NCBI RefSeq assembly: GCF_019913785.1
Contig: NZ_JAIOHK010000033.1
Span: forward strand, 1-64,000
DNA length: 64,000 nucleotides
Source of the DNA: Altibacter sp.
Lineage (GTDB): Bacteria > Bacteroidota > Bacteroidia > Flavobacteriales > Flavobacteriaceae
Direction of reading: 5' to 3'
Position numbers and translations under genes: made by a program. Every line of letters starts with the position of its first letter. The stretch's first letter is position 1. Positions 1 to 10,000 of this stretch are shown here, one piece after another. The notes under the pieces are model-generated. The model was not told where the DNA came from and did not search any database. It was given only the letters and a program-made list of their open reading frames with translations.

Positions 1-1623
1 CTGAGTATCTACATTTGATTTTTGCTGAATGTTGCTATTTGTATTCGCCTCATCAGCAGGGTAGAAAAATGATCTCACGAAATTTCCAGAGCTCAATTCA
101 AGATTAAACTGTAGTGATGTTGGGTAACCAGTTCTTCTATAGAAATTGTAAGGGTTGTTTCCATTACCAAAATGAGCGATAAAATGCTGTACTCCTAAGA
201 TGTCCCATTTTCCTTGCGTATTGGCTGCTGTAAAAGCAGCACCTACTGAAGAAATATAAGTTGATACATCTCCAGAAGAAGGCGCGTAACTCAGGTCGGC
301 TTGTGGATCAAAATTTCCAAAACTCATTGCTTTAGCAATTGATTTTTGCATGGCGCTTTGAAGGAACGAATTAGCTCCTGAAGCATTTCCTCCGGCTAAT
401 GCCATTTCTGCTCGCATAAGGTCAACCCAAGAAGCTAACATAATTGGCATAATTCCTGCACCTTCACCGCCTTGACCTACACCCACTGGCAAAAATCTGT
501 CGTCATCAAAATTTCCAGCGGCCGGATATACACCAAAGGCAGTTCTTCTAAAGGAATCTGGTGGAATTCCTTCTCCATTTCCATGATCTCTACCCCAATA
601 TCCACCGTCTACACTACAAAATACCATTCCACTTGGGAAATGAGCGGGTCTAGCCTGAGTAGAACAGAACAAGCGTTGTGGGTCTGGAGGACAAGGATTG
701 CCATCAGCTCCATCGGCGTTTGGCGTACAAGGCCATTGTCTGTAAAAATAATATCTAATTCTTGGGTCATTTGAATGATACATTACATCCATTAACCAGT
801 TTGATTTGTAATTACCAGCTCCACTCACTGCATAGTCTCCTGTGTAAGAAGGGTGTCTTGTATCGGGATTGGTTACATTGTTTCCATATTGAAATTGGAA
901 ATCATCTGCGGTATTAGAAATATAGTTTCCACTGTTTACTATGGCGTTAAATTTTGCTGTTGCATCTGAATTAACCAATCTAGTGTTTAGGTACGCATTC
1001 ATTTTTAAGGTGTTCGCTAATCTAATCCACTTTGAAAAATCATTGTCGTAATAAAAATCGGTTTCAAGTCCTAAGCTTTCACTATTTAGCAAAGCGATAC
1101 CCTCGTCAAGCATTTCTAAAGCAGCAGCGTAAACAGATGCATCATCATCTACGTTTGGATTTGGAAATTCTTCTGGATTTGTAGCCTCACTAAAAGGAAT
1201 ATCTCCATAGTAATCAACCAAGGTCATAAGCGCAGATGCTTTTAGAATTCGCATTACTCCAATATGCTTGTTCAATTCTAGCTCTGAGGCTATCACTTCG
1301 GCATTTTTCATATCTGAAAACATCCCACGATATGCTAATCCCCATTCGAAATTTGTATTCTCAGGGGCAAAATTATTAGCATAGGTTCTTCCAAACATAT
1401 AGCTAACTCTGGTTAGAGCCGCTCCGTTACCTCCATAAATTCTACTGAAATTATTGAAGTCTAACTGAATAGCCACCAAATAACGCTCCAAATCGGCCTT
1501 ATCTAGGGTAACTTGGTTTGGGTCATCAAGTAAATCTAAATCTGTGGTTTCACATGATGTGAAGGTAATCCCAAGAAGTAGAAAAAATAATATTGATATT
1601 TTATTTAATTTTTTCATTGTCAT
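1..1623 (-). CDS. SusD/RagB-family outer-membrane lipoprotein, 3' end cut by the window edge
   Basis: Surface lipoprotein of the SusD type, which forms a lid on its SusC partner and binds the glycan or peptide to be imported. The minus-strand frame is open from base 1623 to the window edge (541 codons, no stop), so the C-terminus is missing. Two starts are possible, ATG 1623 and ATG 1617; from 1617 the protein opens MKKLNKIS, has a hydrophobic stretch and a lipobox ending at Cys22 (ITFTSC), followed by ETTDLDLLDDP, an acidic start typical of exported Bacteroidota lipoproteins. The body is the alpha-helical SusD-like kind (NANTLKMNAY-type helices such as WIRLANTLKMNAYL). Around bases 650-750 it carries a loop with three cysteines (PCTPN, NPCPP, LFCST), unusual for the family. 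It lies 12 bp after the SusC stop at 1636 and is surely co-transcribed with it. Family assignment is firm; substrate unknown. Confidence 0.9.
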   Translation of the reverse strand, partial: MTMKKLNKISILFFLLLGITFTSCETTDLDLLDDPNQVTLDKADLERYLVAIQLDFNNFSRIYGGNGAALTRVSYMFGRTYANNFAPENTNFEWGLAYRGMFSDMKNAEVIASELELNKHIGVMRILKASALMTLVDYYGDIPFSEATNPEEFPNPNVDDDASVYAAALEMLDEGIALLNSESLGLETDFYYDNDFSKWIRLANTLKMNAYLNTRLVNSDATAKFNAIVNSGNYISNTADDFQFQYGNNVTNPDTRHPSYTGDYAVSGAGNYKSNWLMDVMYHSNDPRIRYYFYRQWPCTPNADGADGNPCPPDPQRLFCSTQARPAHFPSGMVFCSVDGGYWGRDHGNGEGIPPDSFRRTAFGVYPAAGNFDDDRFLPVGVGQGGEGAGIMPIMLASWVDLMRAEMALAGGNASGANSFLQSAMQKSIAKAMSFGNFDPQADLSYAPSSGDVSTYISSVGAAFTAANTQGKWDILGVQHFIAHFGNGNNPYNFYRRTGYPTSLQFNLELSSGNFVRSFFYPADEANTNSNIQQKSNVDTQ

Positions 1624-1635
1624 TTTTTTTAAATA

Positions 1636-4600
1636 TTAAAATGTAAGATTAACACTGAAACCATATCTCTTACTACTTGGTCCAGTTAAGAACTCAAATC
1701 CTTCTCCGTTTCCTGCACCTAAACCTGCGACATTGGGATCGAAATTAATTCCTTTAGGAGTGTTATATGCATTGTACCACATATTGTATCCACTTGCCTT
1801 AATTACAACTTTTCCAAAAGGTGTCTTTTCTAATAGTTTTGTAGGTAATGAATAGGCTAGAGATACTTCTCTCAATCGTACTACTGAAGCATCATAAATT
1901 GATGGCTCATCAGCAGGACTTGCAAATCCATTATCGAAATAGAAATTAGAGTTATTAATCTGAATATCATTTGGCAATCCAGTTGCCGCACTTACACCAG
2001 GTAAGATGTACGTTGCTAAACGATCTTCGGTATCAGTCGTTAATCCTCTACCCATAAGTGAAGCAACAGTTACTGTGTACATGTCTCCTCCTGAAGTGTG
2101 ACCAACGGCTACATTCAATGACAATCCTCTATACGAGAATGTATTTGAGTAGTTCATTACAAAATCTGGATTTGGATCACCGATAAATGGCAATAGACCA
2201 TCCTCGTCTATTTCTTGAGAAAGATAGTTACCTGCACCATCTACTAATAAATTACCATTTTCATCTCTTGCGATACGTGCTCCAAAAATAGCACCAAGTG
2301 GATATCCTTCACGTGCACCATTTCCAAGGTTTGTGAATCCGGCATACATGATAAGCTGAGCATTTTCTTGACCTAAATCAATTACTTCACTTTCAGTTTT
2401 TGCAAAATTTACATTAAAATTCCAGTTGAAGCCATCTCCTTTGATGATATCTACACCGAAATCTGCTTCAATACCATGACGGAAAATTTCACCGATGTTG
2501 GTATCGGTAGTCGAAGCTCCTGTACTAACCGCAATGGGTTGTCCCTGAATAATCAAGTCGGTTGTAGTTCTTTCGTAATAAGAAACATCAAAATTGATAC
2601 GGTTGAATAATCTTGCTTCCACACCAAATTCAATTTCAGAAAACAATTCCGGCTTGATATTAAGATTACCAATGTTACTATTGGTAGTGTTGGAAGTAAC
2701 TAATGTAGTTCCATTAAGCCATGCTTGAGAATCTAGCACCACATTGGTGGCAGTAGGGTATGCCTCTGCAAATCTTGAGGAGGTTCCATAACCGGCTCTT
2801 AATTTTAAGAAGTTTATACCTGCATCCGATCGTAAAGCTGGGAATGCAGAAGTTGGTATAAACGACGCACTAGCAGATGGATAAAATATGGTGTTATTTA
2901 TTGCATTTGATACCCAGTCATTTCTTCCTGCAAAGTTCAGATAAAGGAAATCTTTAATATCAAACCCAAGTTGACCATATACACCAACTACATTTCTTTT
3001 CTCGTGGTATTCTATAGCTGACGCATCAGTAAAACCGCTGTGATCGAAGAAATTAAATACCTGTTGCCCTGTACTGGAAACTCCAATTCTATTGTAGTCG
3101 GTACTTTTTGATGTTGCACCAACTAAGAAATCGATATTTAAGTCGTCGTTAAAAAGTGAAAAGTTATTTCCGCTTAATACCACTTTATGATCTACAATGA
3201 GATTATTGTTATTAAGTGTGCTGTAAAAACCACTATCGGTTGCCTCGTTACCGGTTACACCACCTTTGTTTTGTTTATTCACGTTATCTTCAGAATACAT
3301 GTCCACACTTCCTTGGTACGCAATATTTAGATTTTCGGTCAAGTCATAGTCAATGGCACCAAATCCATTTACACGATTTACGTTTTGTGAGAAACGTGCA
3401 TTAGCAATCGTCCAAAGTGGGTGTTGAATGGCATTGTCATCACGATAGTAAATACTACTACCATCTGGAGCTTGATATGGGAAATCAAAGAAATCCAAAC
3501 TTCTAGGAGTATATAATAAATCTCCAAAGACCGATGAACCGGTTCCAAATATACTACTACCAAAACTCGCTGATACCGGAGGTGTCTTTAAGTTGGTTTT
3601 TGTATAATTTAAAGATCCTCTTGCGTTAACCTTGTTAGATAATTTTGCACCACCTGATATGGTTAAGTTCGTTCTGTCTACATTGTTCTCTGGTGTAAAA
3701 CCTTCATCATTCACATGTGCGAACGCTAGACCGTAGTTATATTTGTTATCTTCACTTCTTCCTCTAGCGGTCAAAGCTATAGACGCAACTCCACCAGTCT
3801 TAAAGAATTTTTCTACAGCATTTCTAGGTTTCCAGTCATAACGAGCACCGTCGTATTGTGCCGCAAAATCGGGATAGTTAGTAGCCAAGTAAGCAGACTG
3901 TGAATATGGGTGAGGAATGGTACCGTCTGAATGGAAAGGTTTAGTTCCATCCGTATCTGTATCATCTACAAACTGTCCCCAGCCTCCAAGGCCATCTTTG
4001 TAAAAACCTGGTCCCCAGTTACTGTAGAACCAACCAAATGCCTGATCAAAACCACCACCGTATTTATTTTGGTAGTCTGGTAATGAAGCAATTTCATTAA
4101 AGAAGTAAGAAGAAGAAATCTCAATTTCTTGCTTCGAAGCTAAATTTTTAGAACTTCCTGTTTTAGTAGTAATTAAAATCACTCCATTTCTACCATCGGT
4201 TCCATAAAGGGTGGTTGCGGCAAGACCTTTTAAGATATCAATATTTTCAATGTTGTTTGGATCAATATCAAACGATCTACTGGTTCCCATGTTACCATCA
4301 ACAAAATCGCCTGCTGCATTGGTATCGTTACTATACGGGACTCCGTCAATTACATAAAGCGCGTTGTTGTTTCCAGAGAAGGAGTTCATCCCTCTAATGA
4401 TAACCCGGTTAGCAGATCCTGACATTCCATTTTGTGTTGTAATGTCAATACCAGCCGATTTACCTGTTAAAATACGAGTTAAGTCAGTTTCAGGATTATC
4501 TTTAATAGCTTCTTCTTTAATCGAAGAAACAGCATATCCCAGTGCTTTCTTTTCCTTTTTAATTCCCGAAGCAGTTACAACAACTTCCTCAAGTACTGCA

Positions 4601-4899
4601 GCATCCTCTTGAAGCTGAACACTTATTGAGTTAGTTGCCGCTGTCACGGGTCTTTCTATCGTAGTAAAACCTACATAACTGAACACAAGAATTTGACCAG
4701 TACTAGTTTGAATACTGTAGTTACCATCAAAATCACTCTGTGTACCATTACTAGTACCTTTTACGATAATGTTAACTCCAGGCAGGGGTAAACCAGTATT
4801 ATCTGACACCGATCCGGAGATTGTTTTTTCTTGTGCGAACGTGAGTTGCACTACAAACGCTAGTAATAGCGTTAAAATTCCACTAAACTTTGTTCTCAT
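1636..4899 (-). CDS. SusC/RagA-family TonB-linked outer-membrane receptor
   Basis: TonB-dependent importer, 1087 aa from ATG 4899. That start was preferred to an in-frame ATG at 4956 because it places a clean signal peptide at residue 1 (MRTKFSGILTLLLAF...TFA, cleavage before QEKT). Order of domains: carboxypeptidase-regulatory-like beta domain (about 26-100, TISGSVSD...GVNIIVKGT...VLVFSYVGF-type), a TonB-box-like LEEVVVTASG, plug domain with the SusC signatures ALYVIDGVPY and LKGLAATTLYGTDGRNGV, then a large beta-barrel ending in Phe (VNLTF). Length is normal for SusC. It pairs with the SusD gene immediately downstream. A strong terminator at 5057-5091 separates it from the second SusC/SusD set, so it probably has its own promoter in 4965-5056, where I could not find a convincing -7 box. 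Substrate unknown. Confidence 0.93.
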   Translation of the reverse strand: MRTKFSGILTLLLAFVVQLTFAQEKTISGSVSDNTGLPLPGVNIIVKGTSNGTQSDFDGNYSIQTSTGQILVFSYVGFTTIERPVTAATNSISVQLQEDAAVLEEVVVTASGIKKEKKALGYAVSSIKEEAIKDNPETDLTRILTGKSAGIDITTQNGMSGSANRVIIRGMNSFSGNNNALYVIDGVPYSNDTNAAGDFVDGNMGTSRSFDIDPNNIENIDILKGLAATTLYGTDGRNGVILITTKTGSSKNLASKQEIEISSSYFFNEIASLPDYQNKYGGGFDQAFGWFYSNWGPGFYKDGLGGWGQFVDDTDTDGTKPFHSDGTIPHPYSQSAYLATNYPDFAAQYDGARYDWKPRNAVEKFFKTGGVASIALTARGRSEDNKYNYGLAFAHVNDEGFTPENNVDRTNLTISGGAKLSNKVNARGSLNYTKTNLKTPPVSASFGSSIFGTGSSVFGDLLYTPRSLDFFDFPYQAPDGSSIYYRDDNAIQHPLWTIANARFSQNVNRVNGFGAIDYDLTENLNIAYQGSVDMYSEDNVNKQNKGGVTGNEATDSGFYSTLNNNNLIVDHKVVLSGNNFSLFNDDLNIDFLVGATSKSTDYNRIGVSSTGQQVFNFFDHSGFTDASAIEYHEKRNVVGVYGQLGFDIKDFLYLNFAGRNDWVSNAINNTIFYPSASASFIPTSAFPALRSDAGINFLKLRAGYGTSSRFAEAYPTATNVVLDSQAWLNGTTLVTSNTTNSNIGNLNIKPELFSEIEFGVEARLFNRINFDVSYYERTTTDLIIQGQPIAVSTGASTTDTNIGEIFRHGIEADFGVDIIKGDGFNWNFNVNFAKTESEVIDLGQENAQLIMYAGFTNLGNGAREGYPLGAIFGARIARDENGNLLVDGAGNYLSQEIDEDGLLPFIGDPNPDFVMNYSNTFSYRGLSLNVAVGHTSGGDMYTVTVASLMGRGLTTDTEDRLATYILPGVSAATGLPNDIQINNSNFYFDNGFASPADEPSIYDASVVRLREVSLAYSLPTKLLEKTPFGKVVIKASGYNMWYNAYNTPKGINFDPNVAGLGAGNGEGFEFLTGPSSKRYGFSVNLTF

Positions 4900-4940
4900 T
4901 TTATGATTTATTTGAATTAGCCAATGCCAAAAATCACAAT

Positions 4941-4964
4941 AAAAAGTTAAATACACAACTTTTT
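4941..4964 (-). promoter_or_regulatory. Inverted repeat in the leader of the SusC gene
   Basis: AAAAAGTT at 4941-4948 and AACTTTTT at 4957-4964 are perfect 8-bp arms separated by 8 bp, 42 bp upstream of the chosen SusC start at 4899. It could form a leader hairpin in the mRNA or be a protein-binding site. AT-rich, so chance formation is possible. Confidence 0.3.
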
Positions 4965-5056
4965 AAACTTAAAATTTAGTTTTTTTTAACTATTGTATAA
5001 TCTATGTTAAAGCAAAAAAAATGAGATAATTTTTAGATATTACATTTAAAGGAATA

Positions 5057-5091
5057 AAAAAACACCTATGGAATTACCATAAGTGTTTTTG
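5057..5091 (-). terminator. Intrinsic terminator after the SusC-SusD-lipoprotein operon
   Basis: Stem AAAACAC-C-TATGG / CCATA-A-GTGTTTT with a 5-nt loop (AATTA). On the minus strand it is followed by a run of seven T. It lies 36 bp beyond the stop of the 142-aa lipoprotein gene and separates the two SusC/SusD transcription units. The plus strand also has T residues after the stem, so it could act in both directions. Confidence 0.8.
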
Positions 5092-5126
5092 TTATTATAA
5101 CTATATGATTAGAAATCTAATCTATA

Positions 5127-5555
5127 TTAATTACTTTTTAATTCAAAAATTGCACGCTGTCCTGAAGTAATATCAGCAGTTGGTACAAACTGAACTACCA
5201 ATGTTCCATACTCGGTAGGTAGTGAATTATTAGTTAGTGCGAAAAAGCCAGATCCTTTTCGTTCTCCTGCCGGAATCAAAACTTCAGAATCAAAACTAAA
5301 ATTATCTGAAGTAATACTGGTTTCTTCAGCAACTACCTCTAATGCGAAAGTTCTGTCTTCCGAAGAAAGAGAAGTCACAAAATAGGCAACTGGGAAATTT
5401 ATAGTTTGTCCTGGATTTATCGATATCTGCTGACTAGGAAAAGTAAATCCAATTGTGTTTCCTCGTTCGCTATCATAATCATTGTTATCAACTTCACATG
5501 ATGTAACTAATGCAGCCGACACAATTAATGTTAATACTAAAAATATTTTTTTCAT
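5127..5555 (-). CDS. Small surface lipoprotein of a SusC/SusD operon, unknown function
   Basis: A 142-aa protein with a signal peptide and lipobox ending at Cys20 (LVTSC), followed by EVDNNDYDSE, an acidic stretch compatible with export to the cell surface. The remainder is predicted beta-rich: IGFTFPSQ, NPGQTINFPV, SLSSEDRTFALEV, VLIPAGERKGSGFF, YGTLVVQFVP. The alternation resembles the Ig-like or Calx-beta-like lipoproteins (DUF4843-type) that often follow SusD in Bacteroidota, but I cannot assign a family with certainty. It starts 18 bp after the SusD stop and is the last gene before the terminator at 5057-5091. Its likely role is a ligand-binding accessory of the transporter; that is inferred from position only. 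Confidence 0.75.
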   Translation of the reverse strand: MKKIFLVLTLIVSAALVTSCEVDNNDYDSERGNTIGFTFPSQQISINPGQTINFPVAYFVTSLSSEDRTFALEVVAEETSITSDNFSFDSEVLIPAGERKGSGFFALTNNSLPTEYGTLVVQFVPTADITSGQRAIFELKSN

Positions 5556-5573
5556 CTGTTTTAGTTTTTAAAA

Positions 5574-7007
5574 TTAATACCCTGGGTTCTGCTGCATGTT
5601 TGCATTGGAATCTAAAGAACTTTGAGCAATCGGTAATTGAAATTTATTACTTCCTGCAGCAAGTGTCAACACGTCTGAAGGCGTTCCTGATCCGTCAGCG
5701 ATATCACCAGCATTGGTTCTGTTTATTCCCAATCCCCATCTTTTTAAATCAAAAAAGCGTTGGTATTCGAAAGCAAGCTCCAATCGTCTTTCGAGACGTA
5801 TCGCATCTCTTAAAGCATTTCCTGTTTCACCACTTGGCGGGTTTGTATATCTATTAGTTCTTATTTGATCTAAAGCTTGTCTTGCTGCAGCCTCATTTCC
5901 AATATTAAAATACGCTTCTGCCTTGTTTAAATAGGCTTCTTCAGCTCTTAATATTTTGTAGTCAACAACACCAGGCTGCCCTCCAGGGCGAGCAAATAAT
6001 TTCTTAATACCATTATATGGAATTCCTCCGCTAGACGCATCTAAAACATAGGCGTCTTTTCGGATATCATCACTTGCAAACAAATTGGCAAGCTCAAAGG
6101 AAACTACATATTCAGGAATTAAACTTGTAACACCACCTTGGCTCCATGTAACACCAATTGCGTTTCCAAGAACGGGTTGCTCGTTTTCAATGCTAAAGAC
6201 TAATCCATCGGTGCTTGTGTCTTCCCAAATTCCTACTACAGAGCCTCTAGGAGCAACAGCGGTGGTTACTCGATTAGCAGCATCAACAGCATTTTGCCAT
6301 TGTCCCATATATAGATATACTCTAGATAATAATAGATTAACAGCATTTTTATTCAATCTATTTGCTGGATTGCTATCATTAATCCCAGCACGAGCATCTT
6401 CCAAATCTTGAATGATCATGCCATAAGTTTCGGCAACGCTGGAACGAGAAGGTAAAATACTTGTATCTGCTTCTGTTACATAAGCAACACCTAAACTTCC
6501 GTTAGCGTCACCCGACTGTGTTGGTATTTTAGCAAAATAGGATGCCAAATTTAAATGTCCAAGCGCTCTTAGTGCTTTTGCTTCAGCCACGATATTCGCT
6601 TTGCTTTCTCCTTCAAAGTTTTCGGCATAAAACAATACTTGATTGGCATGATAGATCATTACATATGCGTCTCTATAAAAAGTAAGCATTGTAGTAGATG
6701 CATTATAACTAAAATTGTGTAAATACAATTTTGTATTCCTACCGCCTTGTGATAAGGTTGCATTATCTGATAATACATCTGGTGCACTTAGCATAGAGCC
6801 AGCATCACTACTTCCGTACATTCCACCTCTAAGTAATTGAGAATATACTCCACGGATACCATTTTCAAAATCGGATGCCGTTACAAACGCATTTGCCGTA
6901 GCAAAACCGTCATAAGGTATTTGGTCTAGTTCTTTATCACAGGAAATAAGTGTTCCTGTTAAAAGAAAAATACACGTTAATTTATATATATATTTTTTCA
7001 TTGTCAT
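5574..7007 (-). CDS. SusD/RagB-family nutrient-binding outer-membrane lipoprotein
   Basis: A 477-aa SusD protein, partner of the SusC encoded 10 bp upstream. It has a lipobox ending at Cys23 (GTLISC) followed by DKELDQIPYDGF, the usual acidic opening of SusD proteins. Helical repeats follow (ANIVAEAKALRALGHLNLA; NKAEAYFNIGNEAAARQALDQ), then ERRLELAFEYQRFFDLKRWG, a signature of the C-terminal SusD domain, and the family-typical end NMQQNPGY. Two starts are possible, ATG 7007 (MTMKK) and ATG 7001; the same ATGACAATGAAAAAA context begins the other SusD gene. No Shine-Dalgarno sequence is visible. It binds ligand at the cell surface and closes over the SusC channel; no enzyme nearby tells which substrate. 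Confidence 0.94.
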   Translation of the reverse strand: MTMKKYIYKLTCIFLLTGTLISCDKELDQIPYDGFATANAFVTASDFENGIRGVYSQLLRGGMYGSSDAGSMLSAPDVLSDNATLSQGGRNTKLYLHNFSYNASTTMLTFYRDAYVMIYHANQVLFYAENFEGESKANIVAEAKALRALGHLNLASYFAKIPTQSGDANGSLGVAYVTEADTSILPSRSSVAETYGMIIQDLEDARAGINDSNPANRLNKNAVNLLLSRVYLYMGQWQNAVDAANRVTTAVAPRGSVVGIWEDTSTDGLVFSIENEQPVLGNAIGVTWSQGGVTSLIPEYVVSFELANLFASDDIRKDAYVLDASSGGIPYNGIKKLFARPGGQPGVVDYKILRAEEAYLNKAEAYFNIGNEAAARQALDQIRTNRYTNPPSGETGNALRDAIRLERRLELAFEYQRFFDLKRWGLGINRTNAGDIADGSGTPSDVLTLAAGSNKFQLPIAQSSLDSNANMQQNPGY

Positions 7008-7017
7008 TTTTTTTTAA

Positions 7018-10000
7018 TTAGAAACTTACGTCTAAACCTACTTGAATAGATTTTGTATTTGGATAACTATAGAGAGTTGCTTCACCCGGTGCAACAGAAT
7101 TTGCAAAACTAATTGTTTCTCCCGATGAAAGACCTACTTCTGGATCTCCATAGAATTTTGTGAAGGTCAATAAGTTCTGCCCTTGCACATAAATTCGCAA
7201 TGCACTTAATGGAGATCTTTCCAAGGTTGCTCTTGGGAAGTTATAAGAAAATGTTACGTTTCGCATTCTTATATAGTCGCCTTTTTCCAAGAAACGATCC
7301 GAATTAACCCCAGCCTCTAACTCATCTTGTAAGTATAATGGACTTGGGTGAACGTCTGTGTCTCCTGGTTGTTGCCAGTAATTGAATGCATCCAATGCTT
7401 GGTTGTCATCTATATTGGCTCCATCAGAAATTAAGTTATTCTTCACAAAGTTGTTAACCCAGTTTCCTGCCTTGAATACAAAGTCGGTACGCAAACCAAA
7501 ACCTTTATAAGTAATGTTTGAGAAGAAACCTCCTTCTTTATCGGCGATAGTAGATTTTCCTTGGAAAACTCTATTTTCACCTTCAGGAAGGTTTAGACCT
7601 GTATACTTTTCACCGTCGGCTCCATAATAAAGCGCTTCTCCTGTAGCAGGATCTACACCGGCATATCGTACCAAGTAGTGCTCATTAATTTTAACACCCT
7701 CGCGATAAGCTATATTATAAGCCTGTGTTGGAAATACATCATCACCTTCACCATCCCCATCTAAATCGGGTAGCTCAACAATTTCTGTATCTAAGAATAC
7801 GATGTTTCCTCCTAAGGTCCATTTAAAGTTTTCATTTCTAAAGACATCAGCCTGTAATGAAATTTCTAAACCTTTATTTTCAATAACCCCAAGGTTACCA
7901 ACAACACCTAACTGACCAGTATTGTCAATCGCACCTACTTCATCTGCAGCAGGTATTAAGAATAACAAGGCTTCAGTTTCTCTTTTAAAATAATCAGCTA
8001 CACCTCTAACTCTTCTGCCAAACAAGTTAAACTCTAAACCGATATTGGAAGTAATGGTGGTTTCCCACTTAATAGCATTGTTTCCATGGTTATTCGTTGT
8101 AGTTGAAGGACCTCCAGGATAAGAACTACCAAAACTTACTAAACTTTGAGATGCATAACGAGCAATACCATTTCTATTTCCTACGGTACCATAAGCAGCT
8201 CTAAGCTTTAAATCGTTGATCGCATCTACCTGAAAGAAATCTTCTTTGGCGATGTTCCATCCCAAACTTCCACTATAGAACCAACCGTATTGATTGTTTT
8301 GTCCAAAATTTGAGGATGCATCTGTACGTACAGAAGCTGATGCCAAATATCTTTCGTCAAAATCATAATCAGCGAAAAGTCCATAAGATAAAAGTGTAAG
8401 TATGTTTCGTGTTGTCGAAGCAACCGTAGGCGTACTAGCATTCACCTGTGTGTGCACTTGTGCCGATGGAAAACCGATACTTCGTGCAGTATATCCATTG
8501 TTTTCATTGACATTATACTCCATTAGTCCCAATACATTTAAATGGTGATTGGTTGCATCAAGACGATAATTCAGTCTATTGCTAACGGTAAAGTCAAAAC
8601 GGTATATACCGGTATCTAATTTATTTCCGGGGTTGTTAGGATCACCAATAATCGCGTCCAAGATTCCTCCGGGTTTCGAATAACCATCTGTTCTTCTATT
8701 AAGGCTATTAGCCGAAGCTGAAAAGCCATAACTAAAGTTTTTAAATAGCTTTACGTCAGCGTTTACACCTGCCAATAAGTTGTTTTCAATGGCAACTGAT
8801 GGCTCAGATAATAAAGCACCTCTCACATTGAAAGTAGTATGCGTAGGTGAATAAACTGGGTTTCCGTTTTCGTCTAATACGATACTACCATCTTCGTCCA
8901 AAACAAATTCTGTTTCGTATGGATTGTAATCATACATCGCTCTAAACGGGTTTTGTGCGTTGTTTCTGTCTCTAGGCTCATCACTAGTGGATCGAGCATA
9001 TCCTACATTCACACCAATTTTCAACCAGTCTTTTGCGTCAAAATTAACGTTCAATCTGGAATTGATTCTTTCAAAACCGTCTAGTTGATCAATGATTCCA
9101 GAGTTTCTATCATGACCTACAGAAAAGTAGTAATCCGCTTTTTCTGATCCACCGGATATAGAAACGCTGTTATTTTGAACGATCCCTTGCTTAAGCATTA
9201 GATCTTGCCAGTCGGTTTCATTGTCAAGTAAGAACTGTCTTTCGGTACTACCCGGTGCCGTTGTAACACCCGGCAAACTATTTGCTGCTGATATTCCAAG
9301 GGCGAAAAGTTCTGCTTCATATTGCATCTTTTCTTCAGCATTCATCACTTCAAAATTTGGATTGATTCTAGAAGTGAATCCAAATCGCGAACTATACTTT
9401 ACAATAGCATCTTTATTTCTATTACCTCTTTTTGTTGTAATAACCACAACTCCATTGGCTCCTCTGGAACCATACTGTGCTGTAGTCGCAGCATCTTTTA
9501 AAATGTCGATTTTATCAATATCCTCATTGGGGATATTTCCTAAATCTTCTTCACGAACCACTGCACCGTCAACTATATATAAAGGAGAAGAAGCTCCAGC
9601 AGATAGCGACCCAACTCCACGAATACGTACGAACGCACCTTGTCCGGGCTTACCATTTGCTGAGGTTACTGCAACCCCTGCTGCTTTACCTTGTAACAGG
9701 TTGTCAATACTCGTTGTTGGACTCAATTCCGAAATTTCGCTGGCAGATATAGATACTACTGCCGAAGTAGAAACTGTCTGGTTTCGGGTCGAATACCCAG
9801 TTACAACTACTTCTGAAAGGACATTACCAGCAACCATACCAACGTTAATAGTGTTGGCGGCACCCACTTTAATTTCCTGAGGGTCGAAACCGACATAACT
9901 GAAAACCAAAGTTTGCCCAACGTTTACCTCGATAGAATAATTTCCGTCAAAATCCGATTGGGTACCGGTGTTTGTCTCTTTAATAATAATATTGGCTCCC

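Noticed and set aside
9221-9880. 219-aa plus-strand ORF inside SusC
   Set aside because: Antisense frame of a well-supported receptor gene, no recognisable domain, no promoter.
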